Assembly: GCF_947500075.1 (NCBI RefSeq)
Contig: NZ_CANMQS010000005.1
Span: 248,001-312,000 of the forward strand
Reading direction: 5' to 3'
DNA length: 64,000 nucleotides
Source of the DNA: an uncultured Sulfitobacter sp.
Lineage (GTDB): Bacteria > Pseudomonadota > Alphaproteobacteria > Rhodobacterales > Rhodobacteraceae
Shown here: positions 50,531 to 59,806 of the stretch, piece after piece
How positions within the stretch are numbered: position 1 is the first letter of the stretch
Layout of the letters: every line of letters starts with the position of its first letter
Notes under the pieces: generated by a model
Told to the model about the DNA's origin: nothing
Seen by the model: only the letters and a program-made list of their open reading frames with translations
Database searches by the model: none
Made by a program: the position numbers and the translations under genes

Positions 50531-51778
50531 ATGGGTCTGTTGAGGGTGATCCTGTTGGTATTGATCGGCGCTGTCCCTGCGCTGGCCGGTACCGGCACGC
50601 CCTTGCAGCCCATGGTGGACGCCGCTCCACCGGGTGCGGTGTTGCGGCTGGCGCCGGGCCTTTACGAAGGCCCGGTGCATATCTCACGTGGCATAAAGCT
50701 GATCGGCGGGGACGGGGTCCGGGTTACCGGGACCGGGCAAGGCTCGGTCGTGACGGTGGATGCGCCGGGTGTCGTCGTCGAGGGGTTGCTGATCAGCGGA
50801 TCGGGTGATGATCACGAAACGAAGGACGCTGGCATCACCCTGACGAAAGCCGCCATGGGCGCGGTGATTGCGGGGAATGTCCTGCACGGGAACCTCTACG
50901 GCATTGATGTGCACGGCGCGCGGGATGCGGTGATCCGCGGCAATGTCATCGAAGGCCGCCAAGGCCACCGGATGAACCAGCGCGGCAACGGCATCTACGT
51001 CTGGAATGCGCCGGGTACGATTGTCGAAGGCAACGATGTGCGCTGGGGCCGGGATGGCATCTTCGTCAATACCTCCAAGCGCAACATCTTTCGCGGCAAC
51101 CGGTTCCGCGACCTGCGGTTTGCGGTGCACTACATGTATGCCAACGAAAGCGAGGTCAGCGGAAACCTCTCGATGGGCAACCACCTCGGCTTTGCAGTGA
51201 TGTATTCCAAACGGGTCAAGGTGCTGGACAATGTCTCTATCAATGACCGGGACCACGGGGTGATGCTGAACTTCACCAACCGGTCCGAGGTGCGCGGCAA
51301 CTACGTGCAGGACGGCGCGAAGAAGTGCCTCTTCGTCTACAACGCCCACAAGAACACGATTGAAGACAACCGGTTCGAACGCTGCGGCATCGGCATCCAT
51401 TTCACCGCCGGGTCCGAGCGGAACACAGTGACCGGCAACGCCTTTGTCGGCAACCGGACGCAGGTCAAATACGTCTCCACCAAATGGCTCGACTGGGCGA
51501 CAGAGGGTCGGGGGAACTACTGGTCCGATTTCGTGGCAACCGATCTGGATGGCAACGGGATCGCCGACGGCACCTACCGGCCCAATGACAGCATTGATCA
51601 GGTCTTGTGGAGCCAACCCGCCGCCCGGCTTTTGCTGGGATCGCCAGCGGTGCAACTGGTGCAATGGGCGCAGTCGGCGTTTCCCGCGCTGACCCCCGGC
51701 GGGGTGATGGACAGCGCACCTTTGATGCGCCCGGTGGAGATTTCCGTGCCGGACTGGGGGGCAGGCTATGGTGGATAG
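50531..51778 (+). CDS. nosD: NosD: periplasmic copper-cluster assembly protein
   Basis: A 415-residue protein with a signal peptide (to ALAG near residue 19) and a right-handed beta-helix of CASH repeats (GNVLHGNLYGIDVHG, GNRFRDLRFAVHYMYAN). With NosF and NosY it matures the CuZ centre of NosZ. ATG 50531 is 4 bp after the nosZ stop; longer upstream readings are rejected. The 3' end overlaps nosF by 11 bp. Confidence 0.95.
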   Translation: MGLLRVILLVLIGAVPALAGTGTPLQPMVDAAPPGAVLRLAPGLYEGPVHISRGIKLIGGDGVRVTGTGQGSVVTVDAPGVVVEGLLISGSGDDHETKDAGITLTKAAMGAVIAGNVLHGNLYGIDVHGARDAVIRGNVIEGRQGHRMNQRGNGIYVWNAPGTIVEGNDVRWGRDGIFVNTSKRNIFRGNRFRDLRFAVHYMYANESEVSGNLSMGNHLGFAVMYSKRVKVLDNVSINDRDHGVMLNFTNRSEVRGNYVQDGAKKCLFVYNAHKNTIEDNRFERCGIGIHFTAGSERNTVTGNAFVGNRTQVKYVSTKWLDWATEGRGNYWSDFVATDLDGNGIADGTYRPNDSIDQVLWSQPAARLLLGSPAVQLVQWAQSAFPALTPGGVMDSAPLMRPVEISVPDWGAGYGG

Positions 51779-52670
51779 ATCCGTTCTTGAGGTGGCGAAC
51801 CTCACCCGGCGCTTCAAAGGCGATGGCGGTGTGTCAGATGTGTCGCTTACTGTTCAGGCAGGAGAGCGCGTTGCGCTCCTGGGGCACAACGGCGCGGGCA
51901 AATCGACCTTGATGAAAGGCATCCTCGGCCTGCTGCCGATTGACCGTGGCCGCGTGCTGATTGCAGGGCACGCGATCGGCAGTGCAGCGGCGCGGGCGGC
52001 GGTGGCCTATCTGCCCGAAGCGGTGGCGTTTCATCCCGCGCTGACGGGACGCGAGCAATTGCGGCTTTTTGCCAAGCTGGCCAGAGTACACCGCAAGGAA
52101 GCGGATGATTTGCTGGATCACGTGGGGCTGGGCCACGCCGCCGACCGGCGCATCGGCACCTACTCCAAGGGCATGCGCCAGCGCCTTGGCATGGCGCAGG
52201 TGTTTCTGGGCAAACCCGCACTGGCGCTGCTGGATGAGCCGACTAGCGGGCTGGACCCGATTGCGCGGCATGATCTTTACACGCTGATCGACGGGTTGGC
52301 CGCGCAGGGCACTGGCGTCATGATCGCCTCCCATGCCCTGACAGAGATTGAAGCCCGCACCGACCGCATTGCCATCCTGCGCAGGGGTGCGCTGGTGGCG
52401 GATGCGCCCTTGCCCACGCTTTTTGCGCGCGCCGGGTTGCCCATCCGTATCCGGGTTGAGGCGCCGGGTGATGCAGGCGCGCTCTTTGCCCGGTTTGGCG
52501 GGCAGCGGATCAATGGGGCGCGGGTGGAATTTGCTGTGACCCCGGATAAAAAGATGGCGCGGCTGGCTGAAGTAACGGCGCTGGGCGCGGAAGTCGCGGA
52601 TATGGAAATCATTCCGCCCTCGCTCGAAGACCTCTACCGCCACTATTCGCAACAGGAGAGCAGCGCATGA
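51768..52670 (+). CDS. nosF: NosF: ABC ATPase of the Nos maturation system
   Basis: A 300-residue ATPase with Walker A (GHNGAGKST), signature (YSKGMRQRLG) and Walker B (LALLDEPTSGLD). It pairs with NosY to drive copper-site assembly through NosD. It overlaps nosD at its start and nosY at its end (ATGA-type overlap), so expression is coupled. Confidence 0.95.
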   Translation: MVDRSVLEVANLTRRFKGDGGVSDVSLTVQAGERVALLGHNGAGKSTLMKGILGLLPIDRGRVLIAGHAIGSAAARAAVAYLPEAVAFHPALTGREQLRLFAKLARVHRKEADDLLDHVGLGHAADRRIGTYSKGMRQRLGMAQVFLGKPALALLDEPTSGLDPIARHDLYTLIDGLAAQGTGVMIASHALTEIEARTDRIAILRRGALVADAPLPTLFARAGLPIRIRVEAPGDAGALFARFGGQRINGARVEFAVTPDKKMARLAEVTALGAEVADMEIIPPSLEDLYRHYSQQESSA

Positions 52671-53488
52671 GCATGATCCTTGCCATCGCCGGGGTGGAGT
52701 TCCGCATCCTGCGCCGCAACCGCTGGCTGGTGATCGCCACGGCATTGCTGGCGGTCTTTGCGCTTGCCCTGACTCTGGCCGGGGCCACGACGTCTGGTGC
52801 GCTGGGCGTTGATCTGCTGACGGTGTCGGTCGCGTCGATGACAACGCTTGCGGTCTATCTGGTGCCCTTGGTGGCGCTGTTGATGTCGTTTGAAGCCATC
52901 GCGGGGGACGCTGAACGGGGATCGCTGGCGCTGGTGCTGACCTATCCGGTGTCGCGGGGAACGCTGTTGCTGGGCAAGTTCAGCGCGCATCTGGCGGGTT
53001 TGGCCATTGCGGTGGTGATGGGGTTTGGCGTGGCGGGTGTGCTGGCCTTCGCCCTTGGGGGGGCGGGCGTGGACAGCGGGCTGGCGCTGGTGCGGCTGAT
53101 GGCGGGTTCGGTCCTGTTGGGGGCGGCGTTTCTGGCTTTCGGCTACGTTGTGTCCAGTTTCAGCAGATCAGTTGCTGCGGCCGCAGGCGGCGCCGGGTTC
53201 GTCTGGCTGATCCTTGTGGTGCTCTATGATCTGGTGCTGCTGGCGTTGGTGGTCTGGGACAATGGCGGCACGTTCAGCCGACAGGTGTTCCCCTGGGTGC
53301 TGGCCGCCAACCCCGCCGATGCGCTGCGGCTCTTCAGTGTGACGGCATCCGCCGATCAGGCCTTGGTCAGTGGCATGGGCTCGGCAGTTGCGGCTTTGCC
53401 GCAGGGGGCCGCACTGGTGTCGCTGTTTGCATGGCCTTTGGTCGGCTTGATGCTGGCGCGGCTGGTTTTTGGACGGAGGGTTCCATGA
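52667..53488 (+). CDS. nosY: NosY: ABC permease of the Nos maturation system
   Basis: A 273-residue membrane protein with about six helices (TALLAVFALALTLAGA and later segments) and the NosY motif GDAERGSLALVLTYPVSRGTLLLGKF. It is the partner of NosF. It overlaps nosF and nosL by 4 bases each. Confidence 0.95.
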   Translation: MSMILAIAGVEFRILRRNRWLVIATALLAVFALALTLAGATTSGALGVDLLTVSVASMTTLAVYLVPLVALLMSFEAIAGDAERGSLALVLTYPVSRGTLLLGKFSAHLAGLAIAVVMGFGVAGVLAFALGGAGVDSGLALVRLMAGSVLLGAAFLAFGYVVSSFSRSVAAAAGGAGFVWLILVVLYDLVLLALVVWDNGGTFSRQVFPWVLAANPADALRLFSVTASADQALVSGMGSAVAALPQGAALVSLFAWPLVGLMLARLVFGRRVP

Positions 53489-53997
53489 GAGTGCTTTTGG
53501 TATTGTCGCTGGCCCTGCTTGCGGCCTGCAAGGATGAGGTCGCGGAAGCCCCCGATCCCTTACCGCTGACCGCTGAAAACGTGGCGTATTACTGCATGAT
53601 GGACATCTCCGAACATCCCGGTCCCAAGGCGCAGATCTTTCTCGATGGCATGCCCGATCCGATCTTCTTTGCGCAGGTTCGTGATGCCTTCACCTATGTC
53701 GCCAGCGCAGAGCAGGAAGGCTATATCGCGGCCATCTACGTGAATGACATGGCGCAAGCCCCCTGGGAGACGCCCGGTGCGGACAACTGGATGCACGCCA
53801 ATGACGCCCATTTCGTGATCGGGTCCGGCAAGGTCGGTGGCATGGGCGCGCCGGAACTGGTGCCCTTCTCTGATCCCGCCGCAGCGCAGAGCTTTGCGGC
53901 GCGCCATGGCGGCACAATCTACCGCATGGATGCGGTCCCCGATGAAGCCTTTCTGGCACCCGTAGAACTGGTGTTTCGGCAGGAGGAGTCCCAATGA
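53485..53997 (+). CDS. nosL: NosL: outer-membrane copper chaperone lipoprotein
   Basis: A 170-residue lipoprotein (lipobox LLAAC, Cys15) with the copper-binding CMM motif (YYCMMDISEHPG) and conserved methionines further on (NWMHANDAHFVIGSG). It delivers copper for the CuZ site. Both ends overlap neighbours by ATGA. Confidence 0.95.
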   Translation: MRVLLVLSLALLAACKDEVAEAPDPLPLTAENVAYYCMMDISEHPGPKAQIFLDGMPDPIFFAQVRDAFTYVASAEQEGYIAAIYVNDMAQAPWETPGADNWMHANDAHFVIGSGKVGGMGAPELVPFSDPAAAQSFAARHGGTIYRMDAVPDEAFLAPVELVFRQEESQ

Positions 53998-54896
53998 CAC
54001 AGGCAACCGTAACCCGGCGCAGGCTGCTCCAGATATCAGCCGCCGTCCCCTTGGCAGGGCTGAGCGCTCAGGCCGCCGCAGCAGCGCCAGCCGCACATTG
54101 GCAAGGTGTGGCGCTTGGGGCGCCCGCGCAGATCGTGCTGGCCGGGATGACGCAGGATGAAGCAGGGCCGGTCTTTGCCATGGTCCGCGATGAGATTGCC
54201 CGCCTTGAGGCGATTTTCAGCCTCTATCAGACCGGGTCCGCGCTCTCAAAACTGAACGCCGCAGGCCGTCTGACGCAGCCACCGCCCGAACTGCTGGAAG
54301 TGCTGAGCCTGTCTGCGGCTGTCTGGTCGGCCTCGGAAGGGGCCTTTGATCCAAGCATACAGAGGCTGTGGCAGGCGCGCGCGATGGGGGTGCCGGACCC
54401 GAAGGTTCAGGGTGGTTTCGGCGATCTGCGGCTTGCTGCGGATGAGATCGTGTTGCGGCCCAGGACCGCGTTGACACTCAATGGCATCGCACAGGGGTAC
54501 ATCACGGACCGTGTCGCCGCTGTGCTGCGCGGGCAGGGGCTGCGCGATCTGGTTGTCGACGCGGGGGAGCAACGCGCGCTGGGCATGCGGCCGGGTGACG
54601 GCGGCTGGCGGATCGGCATTGCCGCGCCGACAGGAGCGGTTCTGGCACAGGTTTCCCTGCGGGACCGGGCGCTTGCCACATCTTCGCCGGAAGGCACCGT
54701 TCTGCCAGACGGACAGGGACATATCCTTGACCCGCGCACCGGGCGTTCAACGGCGCGCTGGGGGACGGTCAGTGTCCTGCACGACAGTGCCGCCGTTGCC
54801 GATGCGCTTTCAACGGCGGCCTGCTGTCTGAATGCCCAGGACACGCAAATGATGCTCCGCCATTTTGACGGTGCCGCGCTTGCCTACCGGGGATGA
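53994..54896 (+). CDS. nosX: NosX: FAD:protein FMN transferase (ApbE family)
   Basis: A 300-residue periplasmic protein with a signal (to AQAAAA, about residues 1-30, with twin-arginine RRR) and ApbE motifs (LNGIAQGYITDRVA, VDAGEQRALG, and TSSPEGTV in place of the usual TSG). It attaches FMN to the periplasmic domain of NosR. It is the last nos gene and ends one base before the convergent regulator gene. Confidence 0.92.
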   Translation: MTQATVTRRRLLQISAAVPLAGLSAQAAAAAPAAHWQGVALGAPAQIVLAGMTQDEAGPVFAMVRDEIARLEAIFSLYQTGSALSKLNAAGRLTQPPPELLEVLSLSAAVWSASEGAFDPSIQRLWQARAMGVPDPKVQGGFGDLRLAADEIVLRPRTALTLNGIAQGYITDRVAAVLRGQGLRDLVVDAGEQRALGMRPGDGGWRIGIAAPTGAVLAQVSLRDRALATSSPEGTVLPDGQGHILDPRTGRSTARWGTVSVLHDSAAVADALSTAACCLNAQDTQMMLRHFDGAALAYRG

Positions 54897-54897
54897 G

Positions 54898-55590
54898 TCA
54901 GTCTTTTTGTAACATCTCGCGCAGACGGTCTTTGTCCGCGATCTGCGCCACTTGTCCGTCGATCTGAACGCCGAATTTCTGCAATTCGGAAAAGGTCCGG
55001 GACAACTGCTGTGGGCTGGTGCCCAGCTTGGCCGCGATGAGGGATTTGCTGAAAGGCAGAGTGAAGGTTGACGGCTTGTCGTTGCCCTTGGCTTGTTCCA
55101 GCAGGAATTTCGCCAGCCGCTCCCGAAGGGTGCGCGACTTGAGCCATTCGACATTGTCGACCAGCTCATGCAGCTTGCCGTAGACCGACGCCAGCGTCTG
55201 AGCGAGCACATCGCGGTTACCCTGTATGAGAGTGAGCATCATTTCGCCGTTGATGGCGAGGACCCGCAGCGGTGTCATTGCCTGGGCAGAGACAGGGTAA
55301 GGTCTTCCCAGAAAGGCAGGCGCTTCAGCGAGGCTCTCTCCGGTCCGAAAAGTTGCAATCAGCGTTTGACTCCCATCCCGTTCCTCTCTGGTGATCTGCG
55401 CCCAGCCGTCAAGGATCAGAAACAGGTTTTTGGCGCGGGTGCCGCGCTCAAACAGGTATTCCGAGCGTTCAAGAGTGATGATGGAACCTCTGGTGACAAG
55501 ACTGGACATCTCCTCATCGGTCATGGCGGCGCACAGTACGGATTTTTTCAGGATGTGACGATCCTGACCATTCAGTAATGGCGCGTCCAT
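54898..55590 (-). CDS. Crp/Fnr-family regulator (DNR-like), copy 1
   Basis: The product from ATG 55590 has 230 residues with a cyclic-nucleotide-fold sensor domain (about 20-130), a dimer helix and a Crp-type HTH (LTFLPFSKSLIAAKLG region then SPQQLSRTFSELQKFG). No N-terminal cysteine cluster for an iron-sulfur centre is seen, so it is more like DNR/NnrR than FNR, and NO is the likely signal. GGGAG before ATG 55590 supports this start. It converges with nosX and is divergent from the second regulator with an FNR-type box between them. Confidence 0.85.
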   Translation of the reverse strand: MDAPLLNGQDRHILKKSVLCAAMTDEEMSSLVTRGSIITLERSEYLFERGTRAKNLFLILDGWAQITREERDGSQTLIATFRTGESLAEAPAFLGRPYPVSAQAMTPLRVLAINGEMMLTLIQGNRDVLAQTLASVYGKLHELVDNVEWLKSRTLRERLAKFLLEQAKGNDKPSTFTLPFSKSLIAAKLGTSPQQLSRTFSELQKFGVQIDGQVAQIADKDRLREMLQKD

Positions 55591-55699
55591 AGTGGTGCTC
55601 CCTTGAGGCATCATAAGCTGTCGTAGCATGGGGCCCCTGTTGGAAGAACTCAAACCTGATCTGGAGCGCAGGCACTTTTTTCAGCCCCGAACTCCATAT

Positions 55700-55713
55700 T
55701 TGAGATTCCTCAA
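55700..55713. promoter_or_regulatory. FNR/DNR-like box between the two regulators
   Basis: TTGAG-ATTC-CTCAA is a perfect palindrome of FNR-box form. It lies 110 bp before the minus-strand regulator and 38 bp before the plus-strand one, so one or both are probably controlled by a family member, perhaps by themselves. Confidence 0.7.
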
Positions 55714-55751
55714 GGACAGTTTGCCCCGCCGCAGCCATCGTGGAGCACAGG

Positions 55752-56528
55752 ATGGATATTCCATCCATGCGGGAAAAACCCGCCGACGTGGTGCAGCCAT
55801 ACCGCGACAGGGACATAGAAAGAACCGACATGGAAACCATGATCGAGACGGCCAGAGAGGCCGCGATTTTCAATCGTGTGCCGCCAGCAAGAGTGGATGA
55901 TCTGTTAAAACGCGCGGCCCTGCGCAGACTTGACCGCGGGTCGTCGATCTATCTGCAGGGGGAGTGGGCGCATAGTCTTTTCATCATCCTTGACGGATGG
56001 GTCAAAACCTATCGCATGACACCCTGCGGCAACGAAGCTGTTGTGGGGATTCACACCAAGTCAGATACCTTCGGAGAAGAGGCCGCACTGGCCGATCAGG
56101 ACTTTGTCGCCGGTGCCGAAGCGGTGTCAGATGCCATGGTCGTGCAGATTGATGCGCATGTCCTGGCGCAGGCTCTCGCGGATGATCTGGCACTCTGCCA
56201 ATCCGTTCTCTCTGGCGCGATGGAACACAACCGGTGCCTTGTCCAGCATCTCGAACAGCTCAAGTCTCACACCGGCGGCCAGCGGATCGCGGATTTTCTG
56301 CTGTCCCTTTGCAAGGGGAAACATGGCGATTGCACTGTTGTTCTGCCCTACGACAAAGTGCTGATTGCCGCATGGCTCGGCATGAAGCCGGAATCGCTCA
56401 GCCGTGCCTTTCGGCGCCTCAGAAGCTATGGTGTGACCATCAAGAAGGACCACGCCGTCATCGCCTCGGTGGAGCGTCTGGCCCAATACGCGGATGAAGA
56501 CCCCGCAGAAGCATGGAGCGCACGCTGA
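55752..56528 (+). CDS. Crp/Fnr-family regulator (DNR-like), copy 2
   Basis: The product has 258 residues from ATG 55752, which has GGAG six bases upstream; ATG 55830 would give a shorter protein of 232. A cyclic-nucleotide fold (SIYLQGEWAHSLFIILDGWVKTY) and a Crp-type HTH (KVLIAAWLGMKPESLSRAFRRLRSYG) are visible. Cysteines for an iron-sulfur cluster are absent from the N-terminus. It overlaps the start of the DUF4202 gene by one base (TGATG). The two divergent Crp/Fnr proteins share only moderate similarity. Confidence 0.83.
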   Translation: MDIPSMREKPADVVQPYRDRDIERTDMETMIETAREAAIFNRVPPARVDDLLKRAALRRLDRGSSIYLQGEWAHSLFIILDGWVKTYRMTPCGNEAVVGIHTKSDTFGEEAALADQDFVAGAEAVSDAMVVQIDAHVLAQALADDLALCQSVLSGAMEHNRCLVQHLEQLKSHTGGQRIADFLLSLCKGKHGDCTVVLPYDKVLIAAWLGMKPESLSRAFRRLRSYGVTIKKDHAVIASVERLAQYADEDPAEAWSAR

Positions 56529-57115
56529 TGACCAGCAAGCTGAACACCGTCCTTGCCGCCATTGATGCCGCAAACCGTGCTGATCCGAAGGTGGCGCAGG
56601 ATGACGACGGCGCAGACCAGCCTGAGGCTTATCTCTACGGGCTGCGCATGACTGCGGAACTCGACCGGCTTTTTGGGGCGCAGGCCAGCGACGTCCTGCG
56701 CATTGCCGCACGGGGGCAGCACATCGAACGCTGGCTGCTCAAACGGGCGAACTACCCCGAAGGGCGCACAGGCTATCTGACCTGGCGCCGCGATCAGGGG
56801 CGTGCGCACGGTGCGCGGTTGGCGGGTTTGATGGCCGACGCAGGCTATGACGCGCAGGAGTGTGAGCGGGTGGGTGTGTTGCTGCGCAAGGAAGGGATCA
56901 AACGGGATGCCGAGGTGCAGCAGCTTGAGGATGTGATCTGTTTCACCTTTCTGAAGTGGTACTTCGGGCCCTTTGCCGCCAAACATCCGCAGGAAAAGGT
57001 GCTCGATATCGTTGCCAAGACGGCGCGCAAGATGTCTGCCGACGCCCGAACACGGGTGCTGGCGGAGTTTGATCTGCCGGGTGAGCTTGCAGTCGCGGTC
57101 AAGGCCGCCGCGTAA
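56528..57115 (+). CDS. DUF4202 family protein
   Basis: A 195-residue cytoplasmic protein with the DUF4202 pattern (LRIAARGQHIERW, RTGYLTWRRDQGR, QQLEDVICFTFLKWYF). Its biochemical role is unknown; genes of this family often lie beside denitrification genes. ATG 56528 is inside the stop of the regulator gene, so the two are coupled. It ends 8 bp before the convergent norF. Confidence 0.85.
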   Translation: MTSKLNTVLAAIDAANRADPKVAQDDDGADQPEAYLYGLRMTAELDRLFGAQASDVLRIAARGQHIERWLLKRANYPEGRTGYLTWRRDQGRAHGARLAGLMADAGYDAQECERVGVLLRKEGIKRDAEVQQLEDVICFTFLKWYFGPFAAKHPQEKVLDIVAKTARKMSADARTRVLAEFDLPGELAVAVKAAA

Positions 57116-57122
57116 CACGCCG

Positions 57123-57374
57123 TCACGCAGCCAGCAGCAGGACCAGCATCACAGAGATCAACGCGGCAAGGCCGGCAAGGATACCCCCTTGCCAACCCAT
57201 AACGCCTCTCAGCTCCAGATAGTCCAGCAGAATAAGACGCGCCTTCGCCCCGGCGATGATCAGGATCATCACCCCCATCAACGCGGCAGGCAGATCGCTG
57301 AAATGCAGCAGTGTGCTCACAACGGTCAGCGCTGCCAAAAGAACCCATGCCCGCGCAAGATTGTGTTTCGTCAT
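57123..57374 (-). CDS. norF: NorF-like small membrane protein
   Basis: An 83-residue protein with three hydrophobic segments and the cytochrome c oxidase subunit IV-like pattern (LLHFSDLPAALMGVMILIIAGAK, then DYLEL). It is the last gene of norCBQDEF and overlaps the norE stop by ATGA. NorF is thought to help assembly or activity of NO reductase. Confidence 0.82.
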   Translation of the reverse strand: MTKHNLARAWVLLAALTVVSTLLHFSDLPAALMGVMILIIAGAKARLILLDYLELRGVMGWQGGILAGLAALISVMLVLLLAA

Positions 57375-57901
57375 AGCAGATACACCACCGGGAAGAGCAG
57401 AACCCACACCAGATCAACCATATGCCAGAACGCAGCCCCGGTCTGGACCACGCGCGGCACAGCCGACCAACCGACAAGGGCAAGGATCACGATGCCCGCG
57501 ACCACATGGGCGGCATGAAACCCGGTCAGCAGGTAGTAGAACATGAAAAAACTATGCGTCTCAAAGGTGATGCCCGCCGCAGATTTACTGCTGTATTCCA
57601 CCGCTTTGAGGATCAGGAACACGACACCCAGAAGGCTGGCCAATGCCAGCCACAGCCGCGTGGCCGTCACGGTCTGCGCGATCACCGCACGGGCGGCAGC
57701 ATAGCCAGAGGTGACAAGGATGATCGTGTTGACGCCTGCCAGACCCACCATCAGATGCGCCTGCGCGGCTGCAAAACCCGCAGGGTCGGTCAGGCGCATC
57801 GCCATGAAGGCCAGCAATCCCGCCCCGAAGACCGCCAGTTCGGAGAAAATCAGGACCCACATCATCACCTCACCCGGCAGTCCCCGGCGGGTGACGCTCA
57901 T
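57371..57901 (-). CDS. norE: NorE: oxidase subunit III-like protein
   Basis: A 176-residue membrane protein with five helices, of the cytochrome c oxidase subunit III family (EVMMWVLIFSELAVFGAGLLAFM; FYYLLTGFHAAHVVAGIV). It accompanies NO reductase genes and improves its function. It overlaps norD and norF by 4 bases each. Confidence 0.9.
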   Translation of the reverse strand: MSVTRRGLPGEVMMWVLIFSELAVFGAGLLAFMAMRLTDPAGFAAAQAHLMVGLAGVNTIILVTSGYAAARAVIAQTVTATRLWLALASLLGVVFLILKAVEYSSKSAAGITFETHSFFMFYYLLTGFHAAHVVAGIVILALVGWSAVPRVVQTGAAFWHMVDLVWVLLFPVVYLL

Positions 57902-59802
57902 CCGCCGTCTCCGACCAGTTGGCGGTAGAGGGCGGGCAGGGTGGTGGTCAGATGCTCGGGCTGCGCAATCACGGCATAGCCGCCGGGCCCAAACAGGCGC
58001 GGAAACCAGCTTTGTCCTTTCGGATCGACCGTGATGCCGAACACGGACTGGCCCTGCCTGCGCGCCTCAAGCACCGCTTTGCGGGTGTCTTCAATACCGT
58101 GCCGCCCTTCATAATGGTCGATGTCATTGGGTTTGCCATCGGTCAGGACCAGCAGCAGTTTGGAGGTCTGCGGCGTCCCGGACAGGTCAGCAGAGACATG
58201 GCGGATCGCGGCCCCCAGCCGGGTGTAGAACCCCGGCCGCAGGGCTGCCAGCTTGCATTCGATGGCTTCGCTCATGGGGTCGCTGAAGTCCTTGCACCGC
58301 TCCACATAGACCCGGTCCCGCCGCAGGGAGGAGAACCCATGAATGGCCAGCGGATCGCCGCAGGCATGCAGCCCCCAGGCCAGCGCCGTCAGCGCCTCGC
58401 GCTCAATGTCGATGACCGCACGGCCCGTCACAGCACTTTCAGTGCTGCGGGAGGTGTCAATCAGGATGGAAACCGCCAGATCACGCGCCGTCGGGCGGGT
58501 CTGGCACCACAACCGGTCCTGTGCGGACCCGGTGGCGGCCAGATCGGCACGGGCGCGAATGACCGATGACAGGTCCAGTGTGTCGCTGTCAGGCTGCGAT
58601 TTCAACGTGACGGGGCGCGGCCGGAACGCCTCAAACTGGCGGCGCACGGTGCGGATGCGGCGCGCGGCGCGGGCATCTTGCGGGGCGGGGGCCTCCGCCG
58701 GGTCGATGTCGGAGGCATACACACAGCAATGATCCTTGAGGTAGCTGTGCGATTTCACGTCCCACTCATCATAGGTATGTCGGCCCGCAATCGCTTCGCG
58801 GTTCACGTCAGCGGCAGACAGATCAAGGTTCAGTTTGAACTTGGTTGCAGGCGCTTTGGAGATGTCTGTCAGGGACAGTTCATCCAGATCATCCATCGCT
58901 TTCTTGGCGGCATCCAGATCATCATCATCGGTGCGCCGGTTGAGGTTCAGAAAGTCTGCGAAGCTCAAGATCGCCTCGAACTTGTGCAGGATCAGACTGT
59001 CCCGCCGCTCCGTCTGATCGGCGGCTTTGCGTGTGCCCTTCTTGGTCGTGTCCAGCGTTTCCTGCTCTGTGTTTTCTTCGGCTTCCGGGGGCGTATCACT
59101 GGCCTGAAAGGGGCTTGCGTCGGCCGGGATCAACCGTAGCCACAGCGGCACGGGGCGCACTGGGCGGTAGTGGCGCGGCGCAGTATCGGGCAGGGCAGGC
59201 GGCGCGTCCCCTTCGCCAAGGGTGTAGCGGGTGAGCGCCTCAAGCGCGGCTTCGGTACGCGGCAGGGTGTTGCGGGGGCGCGCGGCAAGATGGGCGTTTT
59301 TCAAAGCCGTGTGGAGGGGTCTGAGGCCGGGACAATGTGTCAGCGTGTGCAGGGTGAGGGCTTGTGCGGATTGGATATAGGTCAGGTCGCCCGCAAGCGG
59401 ATCGTCTGAGTAAGCCGGGATCTTCTCTACCCCGGCAGCACAGGCGGTCAGCCATGTGTAAAGGTTGCGGTTCAGAGGGGCGTCATCAAACAGATCAAGC
59501 GTCACGGGCAGGCGCAGGATGCCGCCGTCAAAGCTGGCTTGCGGCACGGTTTCGGCCCATGTGCCCAGCTTGCGGCGAAAGCTCAACCGGTGGTGGCTCG
59601 TCTCCGCCGCGACGGGGCGCAGTTCCACCGATGCGGGGCCGCCAAGGCCACGGAAGAGGACGGCAAGCCGCGCGGTTTCGTTCTCCAGATGCACGGCTGC
59701 TTCGGGGTATTGCGCCTCCGGCGCGTCAAAATGGCTGGCCCAGCGGTGCCAGAGCTTGCCGATGGTTTCTTCCGGCTCCCAGGGTTCGATGGCGTCTGAC
59801 AT
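57898..59802 (-). CDS. norD: NorD: VWA-domain NO reductase activation protein
   Basis: A 634-residue cytoplasmic protein with a C-terminal von Willebrand A domain whose MIDAS motif is DTSRS (ILIDTSRSTES, near residue 460). It works with the AAA protein NorQ to activate NorCB, probably by metal insertion. It lies 4 bp after norQ. Confidence 0.93.
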   Translation of the reverse strand: MSDAIEPWEPEETIGKLWHRWASHFDAPEAQYPEAAVHLENETARLAVLFRGLGGPASVELRPVAAETSHHRLSFRRKLGTWAETVPQASFDGGILRLPVTLDLFDDAPLNRNLYTWLTACAAGVEKIPAYSDDPLAGDLTYIQSAQALTLHTLTHCPGLRPLHTALKNAHLAARPRNTLPRTEAALEALTRYTLGEGDAPPALPDTAPRHYRPVRPVPLWLRLIPADASPFQASDTPPEAEENTEQETLDTTKKGTRKAADQTERRDSLILHKFEAILSFADFLNLNRRTDDDDLDAAKKAMDDLDELSLTDISKAPATKFKLNLDLSAADVNREAIAGRHTYDEWDVKSHSYLKDHCCVYASDIDPAEAPAPQDARAARRIRTVRRQFEAFRPRPVTLKSQPDSDTLDLSSVIRARADLAATGSAQDRLWCQTRPTARDLAVSILIDTSRSTESAVTGRAVIDIEREALTALAWGLHACGDPLAIHGFSSLRRDRVYVERCKDFSDPMSEAIECKLAALRPGFYTRLGAAIRHVSADLSGTPQTSKLLLVLTDGKPNDIDHYEGRHGIEDTRKAVLEARRQGQSVFGITVDPKGQSWFPRLFGPGGYAVIAQPEHLTTTLPALYRQLVGDGG

Positions 59803-59806
59803 CGCC